Shown here piece by piece: positions 14,249 to 22,459 of a stretch of DNA of 26,408 nucleotides. The notes beneath the pieces were generated by a model, which did not search any database, was not told the DNA's origin, and saw nothing but the letters and a program-made list of their open reading frames with translations. The stretch's first letter is position 1, and each line of letters opens with the position of its first letter. The position numbers and the translations under genes were made by a program. This DNA comes from JAAYXU01 sp050942555 (GTDB lineage: Bacteria > Bacillota > Clostridia > Christensenellales > UMGS416), in the NCBI GenBank assembly GCA_050942555.1, contig JBMNNN010000008.1:1-26408 (forward strand), read 5' to 3'.

Positions 14249-15652
14249 TCACTCCTCCCGTACACAGACCTGCGGTTCGCATTCCGGCTCCGCCCCGGCG
14301 GTCAACCGGCGTATCCATTTCCTGCTCATGAAGTGCTTCAGGCACATCACGCACTTGAGGCTGTCCTCCGTCACATACATCGCCAGCACCAGATAGTGAA
14401 AGGGTACGCTCAGCACGAGCCCCAGCACACATGTCACGGGTACGCCCAGCGCGAATACATTGACGGAGTCGATTAAAAACCCCGTCCACGTGTCTCCTCC
14501 TGCGCGGAATATGCCCACGATCGTGATATACGGAATCATCCGCACAGTCATCCACAGCCCGTATATGAGCAGCAGCCGCGCGGTCATCGCCTCGGTATAC
14601 GCTGTCTCGATATTGAGGAGCCGCACGACGGGCCAGCGCAGCAGTATGAGAAGCGAGCCGATCACCACGGCCACAGCCGGTATGATCATCAGAAAGCGCT
14701 TCGACCAGCGCCAGCCCAGCTCGATCTGCCCGGCGCCGATGGCCTTGCCCACCATGATGGCGCAGGCGCTGCACAGGCCGATAAACAGCACGAACGCGAG
14801 CTGCTCGATCGACGAATATACGGTGTAGGCCGCGTAGTTCTCGCTGCCCTGCCTTGCCAGCACCATGCTGTATATGTTTGTTCCGACCGCCCAGAGCGCT
14901 TCGTTAAATACGACCGGCAGCGCGATCCGGTAAAAGCGGGCGACGAACGCGCGGCTCCAGTCGATGAGCGCGGAAAACGGAGCGACGACGATGTCGCGTC
15001 CGCGCCGGGAGAGCGCCATCAGCAGCGCCGCGTGCACATACATCGCGATCACAGTAGCCAGCGCCGCGCCGGTTACCCCCAGCGCCGGAAAGCCCATGTG
15101 TCCGTATATGAGACACCAGTTGAGCAGCGTATTGAGCAGCACCGCAAACGCGCTGGTCGCAAAGGGCAGCCAGACGCGCTCCGTGGCCCGCAGCGTGGCC
15201 GCGGTCACGGTCACGTATGCGGTCGCTAACGCGCCCGGCGCGGCAGTGCGCAGATAGCGCACGCCCGCCTCCACCACCGCGGCCTCCCCGGTATAGAGCC
15301 GGATCATCGCCCCGGGCGCAAGCATCGCTGCCAGCGTGTAGATGAGCCCCAATACGAGCGTGTTGGCAACCGCGAGCCCGTACGTTCTTCGTATCCCGGC
15401 CAGGTCGCGCACGCCCCAGTACTGCGATATGAAGGCCGAGCCTCCCGAGCAAAACCCGAAGAAAAACAGATTTATCAGAAAAACCCACCGGCTTGCCACC
15501 CCGATAGCCGCAGTATTGACATTCCCAAGCCCGACCACCATCGCCGTATCGATGATATGCATGCTGGCTATGAGCAGGTTCTGCATCGCGATGGGAAATG
15601 CAAGCCGGAGCATCGTCGATAGAAACCGTTTGTAATTGATATCCTCTGACAA
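14249..15652 (-). CDS. MATE-family efflux transporter
   Basis: The protein has 467 residues and about twelve hydrophobic spans in two related halves, the standard MATE layout. The first half begins LRLAFPIAMQNLLIASMHIIDTAMVVGLGN, which includes the N-terminal PxxxxNLL-type motif, and the second half begins FYRIALPVVFNEALWAVGTNIYS. MATE transporters expel cationic drugs or metabolites using Na+ or H+. The start is a TTG with GGGAGGG immediately upstream; the next internal ATG would cut into the first span lead-in. The gene follows the MFS gene by 63 bases and precedes the kinase gene by 4. The substrate is unknown. Confidence 0.93.
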   Translation of the reverse strand: MSEDINYKRFLSTMLRLAFPIAMQNLLIASMHIIDTAMVVGLGNVNTAAIGVASRWVFLINLFFFGFCSGGSAFISQYWGVRDLAGIRRTYGLAVANTLVLGLIYTLAAMLAPGAMIRLYTGEAAVVEAGVRYLRTAAPGALATAYVTVTAATLRATERVWLPFATSAFAVLLNTLLNWCLIYGHMGFPALGVTGAALATVIAMYVHAALLMALSRRGRDIVVAPFSALIDWSRAFVARFYRIALPVVFNEALWAVGTNIYSMVLARQGSENYAAYTVYSSIEQLAFVLFIGLCSACAIMVGKAIGAGQIELGWRWSKRFLMIIPAVAVVIGSLLILLRWPVVRLLNIETAYTEAMTARLLLIYGLWMTVRMIPYITIVGIFRAGGDTWTGFLIDSVNVFALGVPVTCVLGLVLSVPFHYLVLAMYVTEDSLKCVMCLKHFMSRKWIRRLTAGAEPECEPQVCVREE

Positions 15653-15715
15653 AAGACCCTCCCGCGCACCGATGTGCGCAGCTTGTTTCTTTCATTGACC
15701 GCAAGCCGCCCGGGC

Positions 15716-16936
15716 TCATGTTTCCTGCACCGGACATCCCGGCCCTGCGGTACCGCGCGCGCGCTTCTGCCAGTAATACAGCGTGAGTACGAGCGCAATG
15801 CCGACAGCCGCGACAAACCCGGCGTTCAGCGCGAACAGTCTGTGGAGGCCCCGTATCTCTCCCAGATCCGCGCACAGCCTTTCGGCGAGCGAGCCGCCCA
15901 CGAGCCCCCCTATGGCCCGGCTCATACTGAAGAGCACCGCGCTGACCATGGCCTGTCCGGTCGCGTGCAGGCCGGGCTCGACGGTATCGGCCACGTACCG
16001 TGCGAGCGTCAGGTGCAGCACGATAAAGCCGCCGCCGTGCAGCAGGTTCGACGCGAATACCAAGGTCGGCGATTCCGTCAGCGTTACGAGGATCCACCGG
16101 AGCAGCAGCGACACCGCCGGAACCAGCATCAGCCGCTCCGCGCCCCATCGCCTGATGAGCCTGCCCGATAGGAGCAGAAACGGCGTTTCCACAGCCGCCA
16201 TGATGAATACCAGGTAGCCATACAGCTCCTGCGTGCCGCCCAGACGGAGAAAATACACGGGCATGTACGTGTATGTATAGCTATTGGACAGCGCCAGCGC
16301 GAACGCGAACGCGAAGAGCGCCATCAGGCGCCGGTAACGAAAGATCCGCGTCCAGGGGATCTTCTCCCCTTCGGACTGCTTGCCGCCCACCCGGGGCAGC
16401 AGCACGAGGGGCAGCAGCGACAGCAGGCACAGTATACTGCTCACCGGAAAAATCCACGCCATGTCCCGCGCTACGAGCCGCCCCAGCAGTCCGCCCGACG
16501 CGGCGTATCCCAGCGAGTAGCAGAGCCTGATCCGCCCATACCGCTCCGACATGCCCAGCTCGCTTAGGTGTTCGAGCGCGATGGCGTTAGATACCGACAG
16601 AAGCCCCGAATGGACGCTCGTCCATACTGCCATCAGCGTCGCTGTCGCAATAATGCCCCGGAACGCCATAAAGAGCCCCGATGTAACCGCCAGCAGGCAC
16701 ATGAGTACGATCGCCACCGTGTTCTTGACCCGCGCGCGGTCGGCAGCCATCCCGAAGAGCGGCTGCAGGAGCATCGCGGCCAGCGGGGCGATGGCCGACA
16801 GCAGGCCGATTTCGAATTTGGACATGCCGATGTCGTCGAGATATACGTTAATAAAGGCCAGGTAGGAACCTGCGGCCATCGCAAACAGTGTAAAGTAAGT
16901 ATAAAACGAAGGAATTTTCGTTCGCTTACCGGTCAT
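15716..16936 (-). CDS. MFS transporter (MFS_1-like / LacY-nucleoside symporter branch)
   Basis: The protein has 406 residues and twelve predicted spans with a central cytoplasmic loop (about 195-210, VGGKQSEGEKIPWTRIF). The loop 2-3 motif appears as PLFGMAADRARVKN. The N-terminal GSYLAFINVYLDDIGMSKFEIGLLSAI resembles the branch that includes LacY and nucleoside-proton symporters, which may import or export. AGGAGG lies upstream of the ATG. It is the first gene after the promoter at 16966-16993, with MATE and amino-acid kinase genes downstream. A shared small-molecule substrate for the three proteins is an inference from gene order only. Confidence 0.92.
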   Translation of the reverse strand: MTGKRTKIPSFYTYFTLFAMAAGSYLAFINVYLDDIGMSKFEIGLLSAIAPLAAMLLQPLFGMAADRARVKNTVAIVLMCLLAVTSGLFMAFRGIIATATLMAVWTSVHSGLLSVSNAIALEHLSELGMSERYGRIRLCYSLGYAASGGLLGRLVARDMAWIFPVSSILCLLSLLPLVLLPRVGGKQSEGEKIPWTRIFRYRRLMALFAFAFALALSNSYTYTYMPVYFLRLGGTQELYGYLVFIMAAVETPFLLLSGRLIRRWGAERLMLVPAVSLLLRWILVTLTESPTLVFASNLLHGGGFIVLHLTLARYVADTVEPGLHATGQAMVSAVLFSMSRAIGGLVGGSLAERLCADLGEIRGLHRLFALNAGFVAAVGIALVLTLYYWQKRARGTAGPGCPVQET

Positions 16937-16965
16937 CGCGCCCTCCTGCCATGGTTATCCCGCAT

Positions 16966-16993
16966 ATTATAACCTACCCCAGGCAGATTTCAA
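16966..16993 (-). promoter_or_regulatory. Sigma-A-type promoter of the MFS-MATE-kinase operon
   Basis: On the minus strand a perfect TATAAT (16966-16971) lies 16 bases from TTGAAA (16988-16993), which matches the -35 consensus at five of six positions. The MFS start codon is 30 bases beyond the -10. Confidence 0.85.
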
Positions 16994-17093
16994 AGCAAAA
17001 CCGATGAAATCTCTGAAAAAAACGACGAGCGGGCGAAGTACCTGTCAGGAACGGCAGCTACAGGGGAATCATCCCGAGTATGTAACCATTTCG

Positions 17094-17135
17094 GCGATAA
17101 ATCGCTTTGACATTTGCCCTTCGAACAGATAATAT
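17094..17135 (+). promoter_or_regulatory. Promoter region of the ABC exporter operon with small inverted repeat
   Basis: A perfect -35 box TTGACA (17107-17112) is followed after 17 bases by TAATAT (17130-17135); GATAAT two bases earlier is an alternative -10 at shorter spacing. Directly before the -35 is the inverted repeat GCGAT-AA-ATCGC (17094-17105), placed where an operator for a regulator could lie. No regulator gene adjoins. The preceding stretch (16994-17093) holds no gene I can support. Confidence 0.65.
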
Positions 17136-17196
17136 TTGATGGAGCTCCTAGAGATTGGAGAGATGACCCATCGATACATTTAAGCGCATCATCCGG

Positions 17197-18918
17197 ATGA
17201 TGCAGCCCTATGCCGAAAAAGTCATTTGGGGTATCATCATCCTCGTCGCGATCATGTCGCTGCGCCTAGTCACACCCCTTTTGTCCCGTGTTCTCGTCGA
17301 CGACATCATAAAAGGCGGCAGGATCGAACTGCTGACCACGATGCTGTTGGCGCTCCTGGGCATATTGGTGGTCCGCAGCGTCCTTGTGTACATCCGCTCG
17401 ATTATTTTTCACACCGTATCGCAGAAAATCGTGATCGGAATCCGTGAAACGATGTACGACCACCTGCACGAGCTTCCGTTCTCGTTCTACGATCATCACC
17501 GGATCGGCGAGATCATGTCGCGCATGACCGGAGATATCGAGAGCATACGCAACCTGATCGCCTCGGGCATCATCACGATCATCGAGCAGTCGATCAATTT
17601 CACAGGCGCGATCATCATCGTCTTTACGATATCGCCGCTCCTGGGCTGCGTGCTGCTGCTCATGGCCCCCGTTCTGGCCCTTGTGGGGTTCCGTTTCGAC
17701 CGGAACATCCGCCCCGCGTTCCACCGCATCCGGGAGCAGAACGCCGTGCTCAATGCCCGCACGCAGGAGTCGATCGCGGGCGTGCGGGTCGTCAAGGCGT
17801 TCGCGCGGGAGGACTACGAAAACGAGCAGTTCCAGACCGAAAACCATTACCAGAGAGACCTGGGAATCAACATATCGCGCATATTTTCGCGGTTTTACCC
17901 GATCGTCGAGTTCATCGCGGCGCTGACGCCGGCGCTGCTGCTGATGGTGGGAGGCGCGCTGGCCGTAAAGGGATATATTACATCCGGCTCGGTCGTCGCG
18001 GTGTTCGGCTACATATCCTCGGTGACCGTACCCATGCGTCAGCTCAGCCATATCCTCAACATGGTGGCCCAAAGCATCACGTCGGCCGACCGCATCTTCT
18101 ACTATATGGATTTTGGCTCCGAGATACGGGAGAAGCTCGACGCCCGCTTCCCTGAAACCTTCACAGGCCACATCGTATTCGACCACGTGGATTTTTCCTA
18201 CGGTGACGAGAAGGTGCTCCACGATATCAGTTTCGAGGTGCCGCCCGGCGGTACGCTTGCCATCATGGGCGCGACCGGCAGCGGCAAAACGTCGATCGTC
18301 AACCTGCTGGGACGCTACTACGAGTGCCAGCGGGGAGCGGTCCGCATCGACGGGATCGACGTGAAGGATATGAAGCTAAAGCCTCTGCGCCGTCAGATCG
18401 GGTATATCATGCAGGAAACATTCCTCTTCTCCGACAGTCTGGAGGGGAATATCGCGTTCGGGAACCCGGACGCGACGCCTGAGCAGGTCCGGAAAGCCGC
18501 CGAAATCGCGCAGGCTGCCGAGTTTATAGACAACCTGGACGAGGGCATGGACATGATCGTGGGCGAGAGGGGCATGGGGCTGTCGGGCGGCCAGAAGCAG
18601 CGGGTGGCGATCGCCCGGGCGCTGGTCGTCGATCCGAAGATACTGGTGCTGGACGACGCGACGGCTTCGGTGGACATGGAGACCGAGCACGCCATACAGC
18701 AGGGACTCAAGGAAGTCATGGCCGGGCGCACGACGATCATCATCTCCCACCGAATATCTTCCGTGCGCAAAGCCGATGAGATCATCGTACTGGAGGAAGG
18801 GCGTATCGCCGAGCGCGGAACGCATGAAACCCTGATGGAGAAAAAAGGTCTGTATTACGGTATATTCATGGACCAGTACAGGGACTACGAGAGCATGGTC
18901 CGCAGGCAGGTGATCTAG
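17197..18918 (+). CDS. ABC exporter subunit A (heterodimeric, degenerate catalytic residue)
   Basis: From this ATG the protein has 573 residues: a six-span ABC type-1 membrane domain (about 1-300) fused to an ATPase domain. Walker A is GATGSGKT (358-365), the signature is LSGGQ (462-466), Walker B ends LDD with D486, and the switch histidine is H518. Position 487, normally the catalytic glutamate, is aspartate. This is the hallmark of the degenerate subunit in TM287/288-type heterodimers, which export drugs, lipids or peptides. The start is uncertain: the frame stays open upstream to a TGA at 17164, encoding IDTFKRIIR. Such basic lead-ins are typical of this family, but no ATG, GTG or TTG is available there. 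The partner gene begins one base after this stop. Confidence 0.94.
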   Translation: MMQPYAEKVIWGIIILVAIMSLRLVTPLLSRVLVDDIIKGGRIELLTTMLLALLGILVVRSVLVYIRSIIFHTVSQKIVIGIRETMYDHLHELPFSFYDHHRIGEIMSRMTGDIESIRNLIASGIITIIEQSINFTGAIIIVFTISPLLGCVLLLMAPVLALVGFRFDRNIRPAFHRIREQNAVLNARTQESIAGVRVVKAFAREDYENEQFQTENHYQRDLGINISRIFSRFYPIVEFIAALTPALLLMVGGALAVKGYITSGSVVAVFGYISSVTVPMRQLSHILNMVAQSITSADRIFYYMDFGSEIREKLDARFPETFTGHIVFDHVDFSYGDEKVLHDISFEVPPGGTLAIMGATGSGKTSIVNLLGRYYECQRGAVRIDGIDVKDMKLKPLRRQIGYIMQETFLFSDSLEGNIAFGNPDATPEQVRKAAEIAQAAEFIDNLDEGMDMIVGERGMGLSGGQKQRVAIARALVVDPKILVLDDATASVDMETEHAIQQGLKEVMAGRTTIIISHRISSVRKADEIIVLEEGRIAERGTHETLMEKKGLYYGIFMDQYRDYESMVRRQVI

Positions 18919-18919
18919 C

Positions 18920-20722
18920 ATGCCGCGAGTACAGCGCGCCCGGATTACCGACGATGAAGTAATAGAACTGCCCATCAATACGCAGTATCTGCGCAGGCTC
19001 CTTCGATACCTCAGACCTTACCGCAGGCAGGTCGTGCTCTCTGTGCTGGTCATGCTCGCCGCAGCCGCAGCGGGGCTTGTGTCCCCGATGGTGCTAAAAA
19101 TCGCGCTGGACGAATATATCGAGTCCAGCCGCTTCAGCGGGCTGCCGCTGCTGGCGCTGACACTGCTGGCCGCCTCGGTTATCAGCACACTGTGCGTACG
19201 CTGGAAGGTGCTGCTCATGGACATTTCGGGCCGTCGCGCGCTTGCGACGCTGCGCGACGACCTGTTCAGCCACATCCATACGCTCTCGTTCGACTTTTTC
19301 GATACGCGGTCAGCCGGAAAGATCATGGTACGCGTCATCAATGACGTAAACTCCCTGCTGGATCTGTTTTCAAACGGGGTGGTCACGGCTCTTACCAACA
19401 TGGTGACGCTCTTTCTCGTGGCGGGCGTCATGCTCTATCTCGACGTGAAGCTGGCCCTCGTCGCCTTCGTCACGATCCCGCTGCTGCTTGCTTTCCTGCT
19501 GCTTCTCCGCCCGGCGGTCAAGAATGCCTGGCGCGTCGTGCGCATCAAGATGTCCAACATGAACGGATACCTGCACGAAAGCCTCTCGGGCATGCGCGTG
19601 ACCCAGGCCTATGTCCGGGAGGAGGAGAATTCCCGGATATTCAGGGAAGTAAACGACGATATATATCGCTCCTGGATGCACGCTTGCCGCCTTAATAACC
19701 TGTTCGGGCCCTCGATCGAGACCGTATCGGTGCTGGGAACGTGCCTTATATACTTCTTCGGAGTGCGCTGGATGTACGGCGGAGACGCGGCGCTCACGAT
19801 GGGCACGCTGCTGTCGATGACGTGGTATGCGGGTCATTTCTGGGAACCGCTCAACAGCCTATCAAACCTGTACTCCCAGCTTCAGGTCGCGATGGCTTCG
19901 CTGGAGCGCATATACAGCATCATGGACACGCCGGCCCTCATCAAGGACAAACCCGATGCCTATGAGATGCCCGACATCGAGGGGCACGTGGAGTTCGACC
20001 ATGTGACGTTCGGATACGACCCCGAGCAGGTGGTGCTGGACGACGTGAGCTTCTCGGTCGAGCCCGGACAGACGATCGCGCTGGTGGGCCCGACCGGGGC
20101 CGGAAAAAGCACCGTCGTCAACCTCATCTCCCGCTTCTACGACGCGCGCGGGGGCGCGGTGCGGATCGACGGGCACGACGTGCGCGACGTCACGCTGCGC
20201 TCGCTGCGCAGCCACATGGGAATCATGCTGCAGGATCCGTTCATATTCTCGGGGACCATCATGGACAACCTGCGCTACGGGCGTCTGGACGCGACCGACG
20301 AGGAGGTCATCGCGGCAGCTTCCGCCGTGGGCGCGCATGAATTCATCATGCGCATGGAAGACGGATATAAGACCGAGGTCAACGAGCGGGGCAGCCGCCT
20401 GTCCCAGGGACAAAAGCAGCTCATCGCCTTCGCGCGGGCGCTGCTGGCCAATCCGCGTATCATGATACTCGACGAGGCGACCTCGTCGGTCGACACGCAC
20501 ACCGAGATCCTGATACAGAAAGCGCTGGAAAAGCTGCTGGCGGGCCGTACCTCGTTCGTAATCGCCCACCGGCTGTCCACGATCCGGAAGGCCGACCGCA
20601 TCATGGTCGTGTCGGGGGGCACGATACAGGAATCAGGCACGCACGATGAACTGATGGCGGCAAAGGGCATGTATTACGAGCTCTGCAGGGCGCAGTACCA
20701 GTTCCTCGAGGAGCAGGACTGA
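18920..20722 (+). CDS. ABC exporter subunit B (heterodimeric, catalytic)
   Basis: The protein has 600 residues: an N-terminal cytoplasmic lead of about 35 residues, six spans (about 38-320) and an ATPase domain. Walker A is GPTGAGKST (starting at 390), Walker B ends LDE with D518 and catalytic E519, and the switch histidine is H550. The signature is LSQGQ (494-498) rather than LSGGQ. Paired with subunit A, the altered signature faces the site with the missing glutamate. That leaves one degenerate site and one hydrolysing site, the known pattern of heterodimeric exporters such as TM287/288. The gene follows subunit A by one base and ends before a terminator, so the two form a complete operon. 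The substrate is unknown. Confidence 0.95.
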   Translation: MPRVQRARITDDEVIELPINTQYLRRLLRYLRPYRRQVVLSVLVMLAAAAAGLVSPMVLKIALDEYIESSRFSGLPLLALTLLAASVISTLCVRWKVLLMDISGRRALATLRDDLFSHIHTLSFDFFDTRSAGKIMVRVINDVNSLLDLFSNGVVTALTNMVTLFLVAGVMLYLDVKLALVAFVTIPLLLAFLLLLRPAVKNAWRVVRIKMSNMNGYLHESLSGMRVTQAYVREEENSRIFREVNDDIYRSWMHACRLNNLFGPSIETVSVLGTCLIYFFGVRWMYGGDAALTMGTLLSMTWYAGHFWEPLNSLSNLYSQLQVAMASLERIYSIMDTPALIKDKPDAYEMPDIEGHVEFDHVTFGYDPEQVVLDDVSFSVEPGQTIALVGPTGAGKSTVVNLISRFYDARGGAVRIDGHDVRDVTLRSLRSHMGIMLQDPFIFSGTIMDNLRYGRLDATDEEVIAAASAVGAHEFIMRMEDGYKTEVNERGSRLSQGQKQLIAFARALLANPRIMILDEATSSVDTHTEILIQKALEKLLAGRTSFVIAHRLSTIRKADRIMVVSGGTIQESGTHDELMAAKGMYYELCRAQYQFLEEQD

Positions 20723-20750
20723 AGATTACCGCGCATAACGGAATCAAACG

Positions 20751-20774
20751 GGGACGCCCGAAGGCGTCCCTTTT
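20751..20774 (+). terminator. Rho-independent terminator of the ABC operon
   Basis: An 8-bp stem GGGACGCC/GGCGTCCC with a CGAA tetraloop is followed by TTTT. It begins 29 bases after the subunit B stop codon. Confidence 0.92.
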
Positions 20775-20802
20775 GCTACGTTTCGCTTTTGCGCATCCCG
20801 TC

Positions 20803-20831
20803 TTGCATTTCCATGTCCCTAATGTTATAGT
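20803..20831 (+). promoter_or_regulatory. Promoter of the BtrH/C39-like gene
   Basis: The -10 box TATAGT (20826-20831) has an extended TGT before it and lies 17 bases from a weak -35 box TTGCAT (20803-20808). The chosen start codon is 69 bases beyond the -10, leaving a leader with no clear structure. Confidence 0.55.
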
Positions 20832-20900
20832 GACACTACCAAATGGCATCCGATACAGATTTTACACTCCCATACCATGAAAAGTCGGAGGAATATGCCA

Positions 20901-21953
20901 ATGCCCGCAGGAAAAACGCTGAAAGTCACCCCCGTAGGTTTTTTCCACAGCCTGACCGACCGCGCCCCCGAGAGCTTCCCGTTTCCGGCCTGCATGGCCT
21001 CCCTGATGGAGGCGCTGGGCGAAGACGATCCAATCACTACGCTCCGCGCCCACAACCGCGACTACACGCAGCGGACCGCCAATGTGGACTTCCTCACGGC
21101 GTCGGGGATGGCGTTCGGGCTGCTGTGGCACCGCGAATACTGCATGAGCAGTCTGGATCTGACGCAGGTGCAGCCCCATGACGAGACGATACGCCACGCG
21201 TTCGGCTGGGCAGGCTACCAGTATGAGATCCTCGAAAAGAGCGAAGACGGCGGCAACCGGGAGGAGATCCGCCGCCGGATCGTCCGGTCCATCGACGAGG
21301 GCGTGCCGGTGCTGGCATTCGGCATCATAGGCCCGCCCGAGTGCCTGATCCTGTGCGGGTACGACGACGACGGGGACACGCTGCTTGGCTGGAGCCATTT
21401 TGCCGAAGCATGGCGCGCCCAGCGGGATCCGGGCGGCATGTTCCGCAAAACCGGATGGTACGACGACCTGTGGAAGATCGTGCTGACCGGGAAAAAGACC
21501 GGCCGGACATGCTCGCTGCGCGACGTGCTGGCGCGCGGCCTTGCCATCATGGAAAAGACCGAAACCGACGGATACGCGGCCGGGCTCGCCGCCTATGACG
21601 AATGGATCGGGTATGTGCGAAATCCCGGGCTGTCGGACGCGGACGACGACACGCTCAAAAAGCGCCACGAATTCCACCACTGCCTTGTTGGCAACCTGGC
21701 AGAAGCCCGGTGCTGGGCCGCAGTTTTCCTGCGCCGCGCCGCTGAGGAAACCGGAGACGACAGGCTTCATGGTATCGCCCGTTGTTTTCAGGATATACAC
21801 GACTGGTGCTGGAAGGTGTGGGGCGTGCTGGGCGCGTTCGGCGACTCCGATGTCTGGAAGGTTTTTCGCAGCGCCGAAAACCGCGCGGAGATCGCCCGAC
21901 TGCTCGGGGAAATCAGGGCCTTCGACATACAGGCGATGGAGCTGCTGCGGTAG
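20901..21953 (+). CDS. BtrH/C39 peptidase-like protein of unknown function
   Basis: The protein has 350 residues and no signal peptide or membrane span. The first half looks like a papain-fold enzyme of the BtrH/C39-like type. An early cysteine starts a helix (FPACMASLMEALGED), and a later beta hairpin reads CLILCGYDDDGDTLLGWSH, the place where such enzymes have a histidine before GYDD. Here that position is not histidine, so activity is uncertain. BtrH is an acyltransferase in butirosin biosynthesis; other relatives are peptidases. The second half is helical (for example HHCLVGNLAEARCWAAVFLRRA) and may bind a substrate. ATG at 20901 is chosen because GGAGG is 9 bases upstream; starts at 20877 and 20895 are in frame but badly spaced. 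It is transcribed alone, after the ABC terminator. Confidence 0.65.
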   Translation: MPAGKTLKVTPVGFFHSLTDRAPESFPFPACMASLMEALGEDDPITTLRAHNRDYTQRTANVDFLTASGMAFGLLWHREYCMSSLDLTQVQPHDETIRHAFGWAGYQYEILEKSEDGGNREEIRRRIVRSIDEGVPVLAFGIIGPPECLILCGYDDDGDTLLGWSHFAEAWRAQRDPGGMFRKTGWYDDLWKIVLTGKKTGRTCSLRDVLARGLAIMEKTETDGYAAGLAAYDEWIGYVRNPGLSDADDDTLKKRHEFHHCLVGNLAEARCWAAVFLRRAAEETGDDRLHGIARCFQDIHDWCWKVWGVLGAFGDSDVWKVFRSAENRAEIARLLGEIRAFDIQAMELLR

Positions 21954-22024
21954 GCGCTCTAGCGATCGTATTTGTTTTTGATTACTGGTGCGGATTTAGC
22001 GCTTTTTGCGCATGCGACGGAGGG

Positions 22025-22459
22025 TCATCCCGAACTGCGCGCCAGCAGCGCCCGCATCGCGAGCGCGTAGCTGTCGAATCCGAATCCCGCGATCTGCCCC
22101 ACGCACACGGCCGCGATCAGCGAGCGGTGGCGGAATTCCTCCCGCGCGTACACGTTCGTCAGGTGCACCTCCACGACCGGCACGGTCACCGACGCGATCG
22201 CGTCGCGCAGCGCGACGCTGGTATGCGTATAGGCGGCGGCATTGAGGACGATGCCGCTGTATACGCCCTCGGCCTGCTGTATCAGCGTCACCAGCTCGCC
22301 CTCCAGATTGCTCTGGCGGATGTCGGCCATGACGCCCAGCGCGGCGGCTTGCGCCTCTATGAACCGGCACAGCGCGTTGTAGTCCCGCTCTCCGTATATG
22401 CCGGGCTCCCGTGCGCCCAGGCGATTGATGTTGGGGCCGTTGAGCACGAGCAGTTTCAT
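22025..22459 (-). CDS. aroQ: Type II 3-dehydroquinate dehydratase
   Basis: The 144-residue enzyme removes water from 3-dehydroquinate to give 3-dehydroshikimate, the third step of the shikimate pathway, and acts as a dodecamer in the cytoplasm. Type II motifs are clear: LNGPNINRLGAREPGIYG with the catalytic tyrosine, QSNLEGELV, NAAAYTHTSVALRDA and the catalytic-histidine region VHLTNVYAREEFRHRS. The start codon overlaps the stop of the aroE-aroK fusion by 4 bases. It is the last gene of the aromatic operon. Between it and the gene at 21953 there are 71 bases with no convincing terminator, only a 4-bp GCGC hairpin. Confidence 0.97.
   Translation of the reverse strand: MKLLVLNGPNINRLGAREPGIYGERDYNALCRFIEAQAAALGVMADIRQSNLEGELVTLIQQAEGVYSGIVLNAAAYTHTSVALRDAIASVTVPVVEVHLTNVYAREEFRHRSLIAAVCVGQIAGFGFDSYALAMRALLARSSG

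Noticed and set aside
17163..17183. A six-codon open frame (MTHRYI) before ABC subunit A, as a possible leader peptide
   Set aside because: The GGAG is only two bases from its ATG, there is no attenuator hairpin, and it overlaps the likely true N-terminus of the exporter.
17266..18222. A 318-codon open frame on the minus strand
   Set aside because: It is the shadow of ABC subunit A and contains no recognisable domain.
21954..22024. A terminator for the aromatic operon (GCGC-AAAAA-GCGC)
   Set aside because: A 4-bp stem without a following U run is too weak to call.
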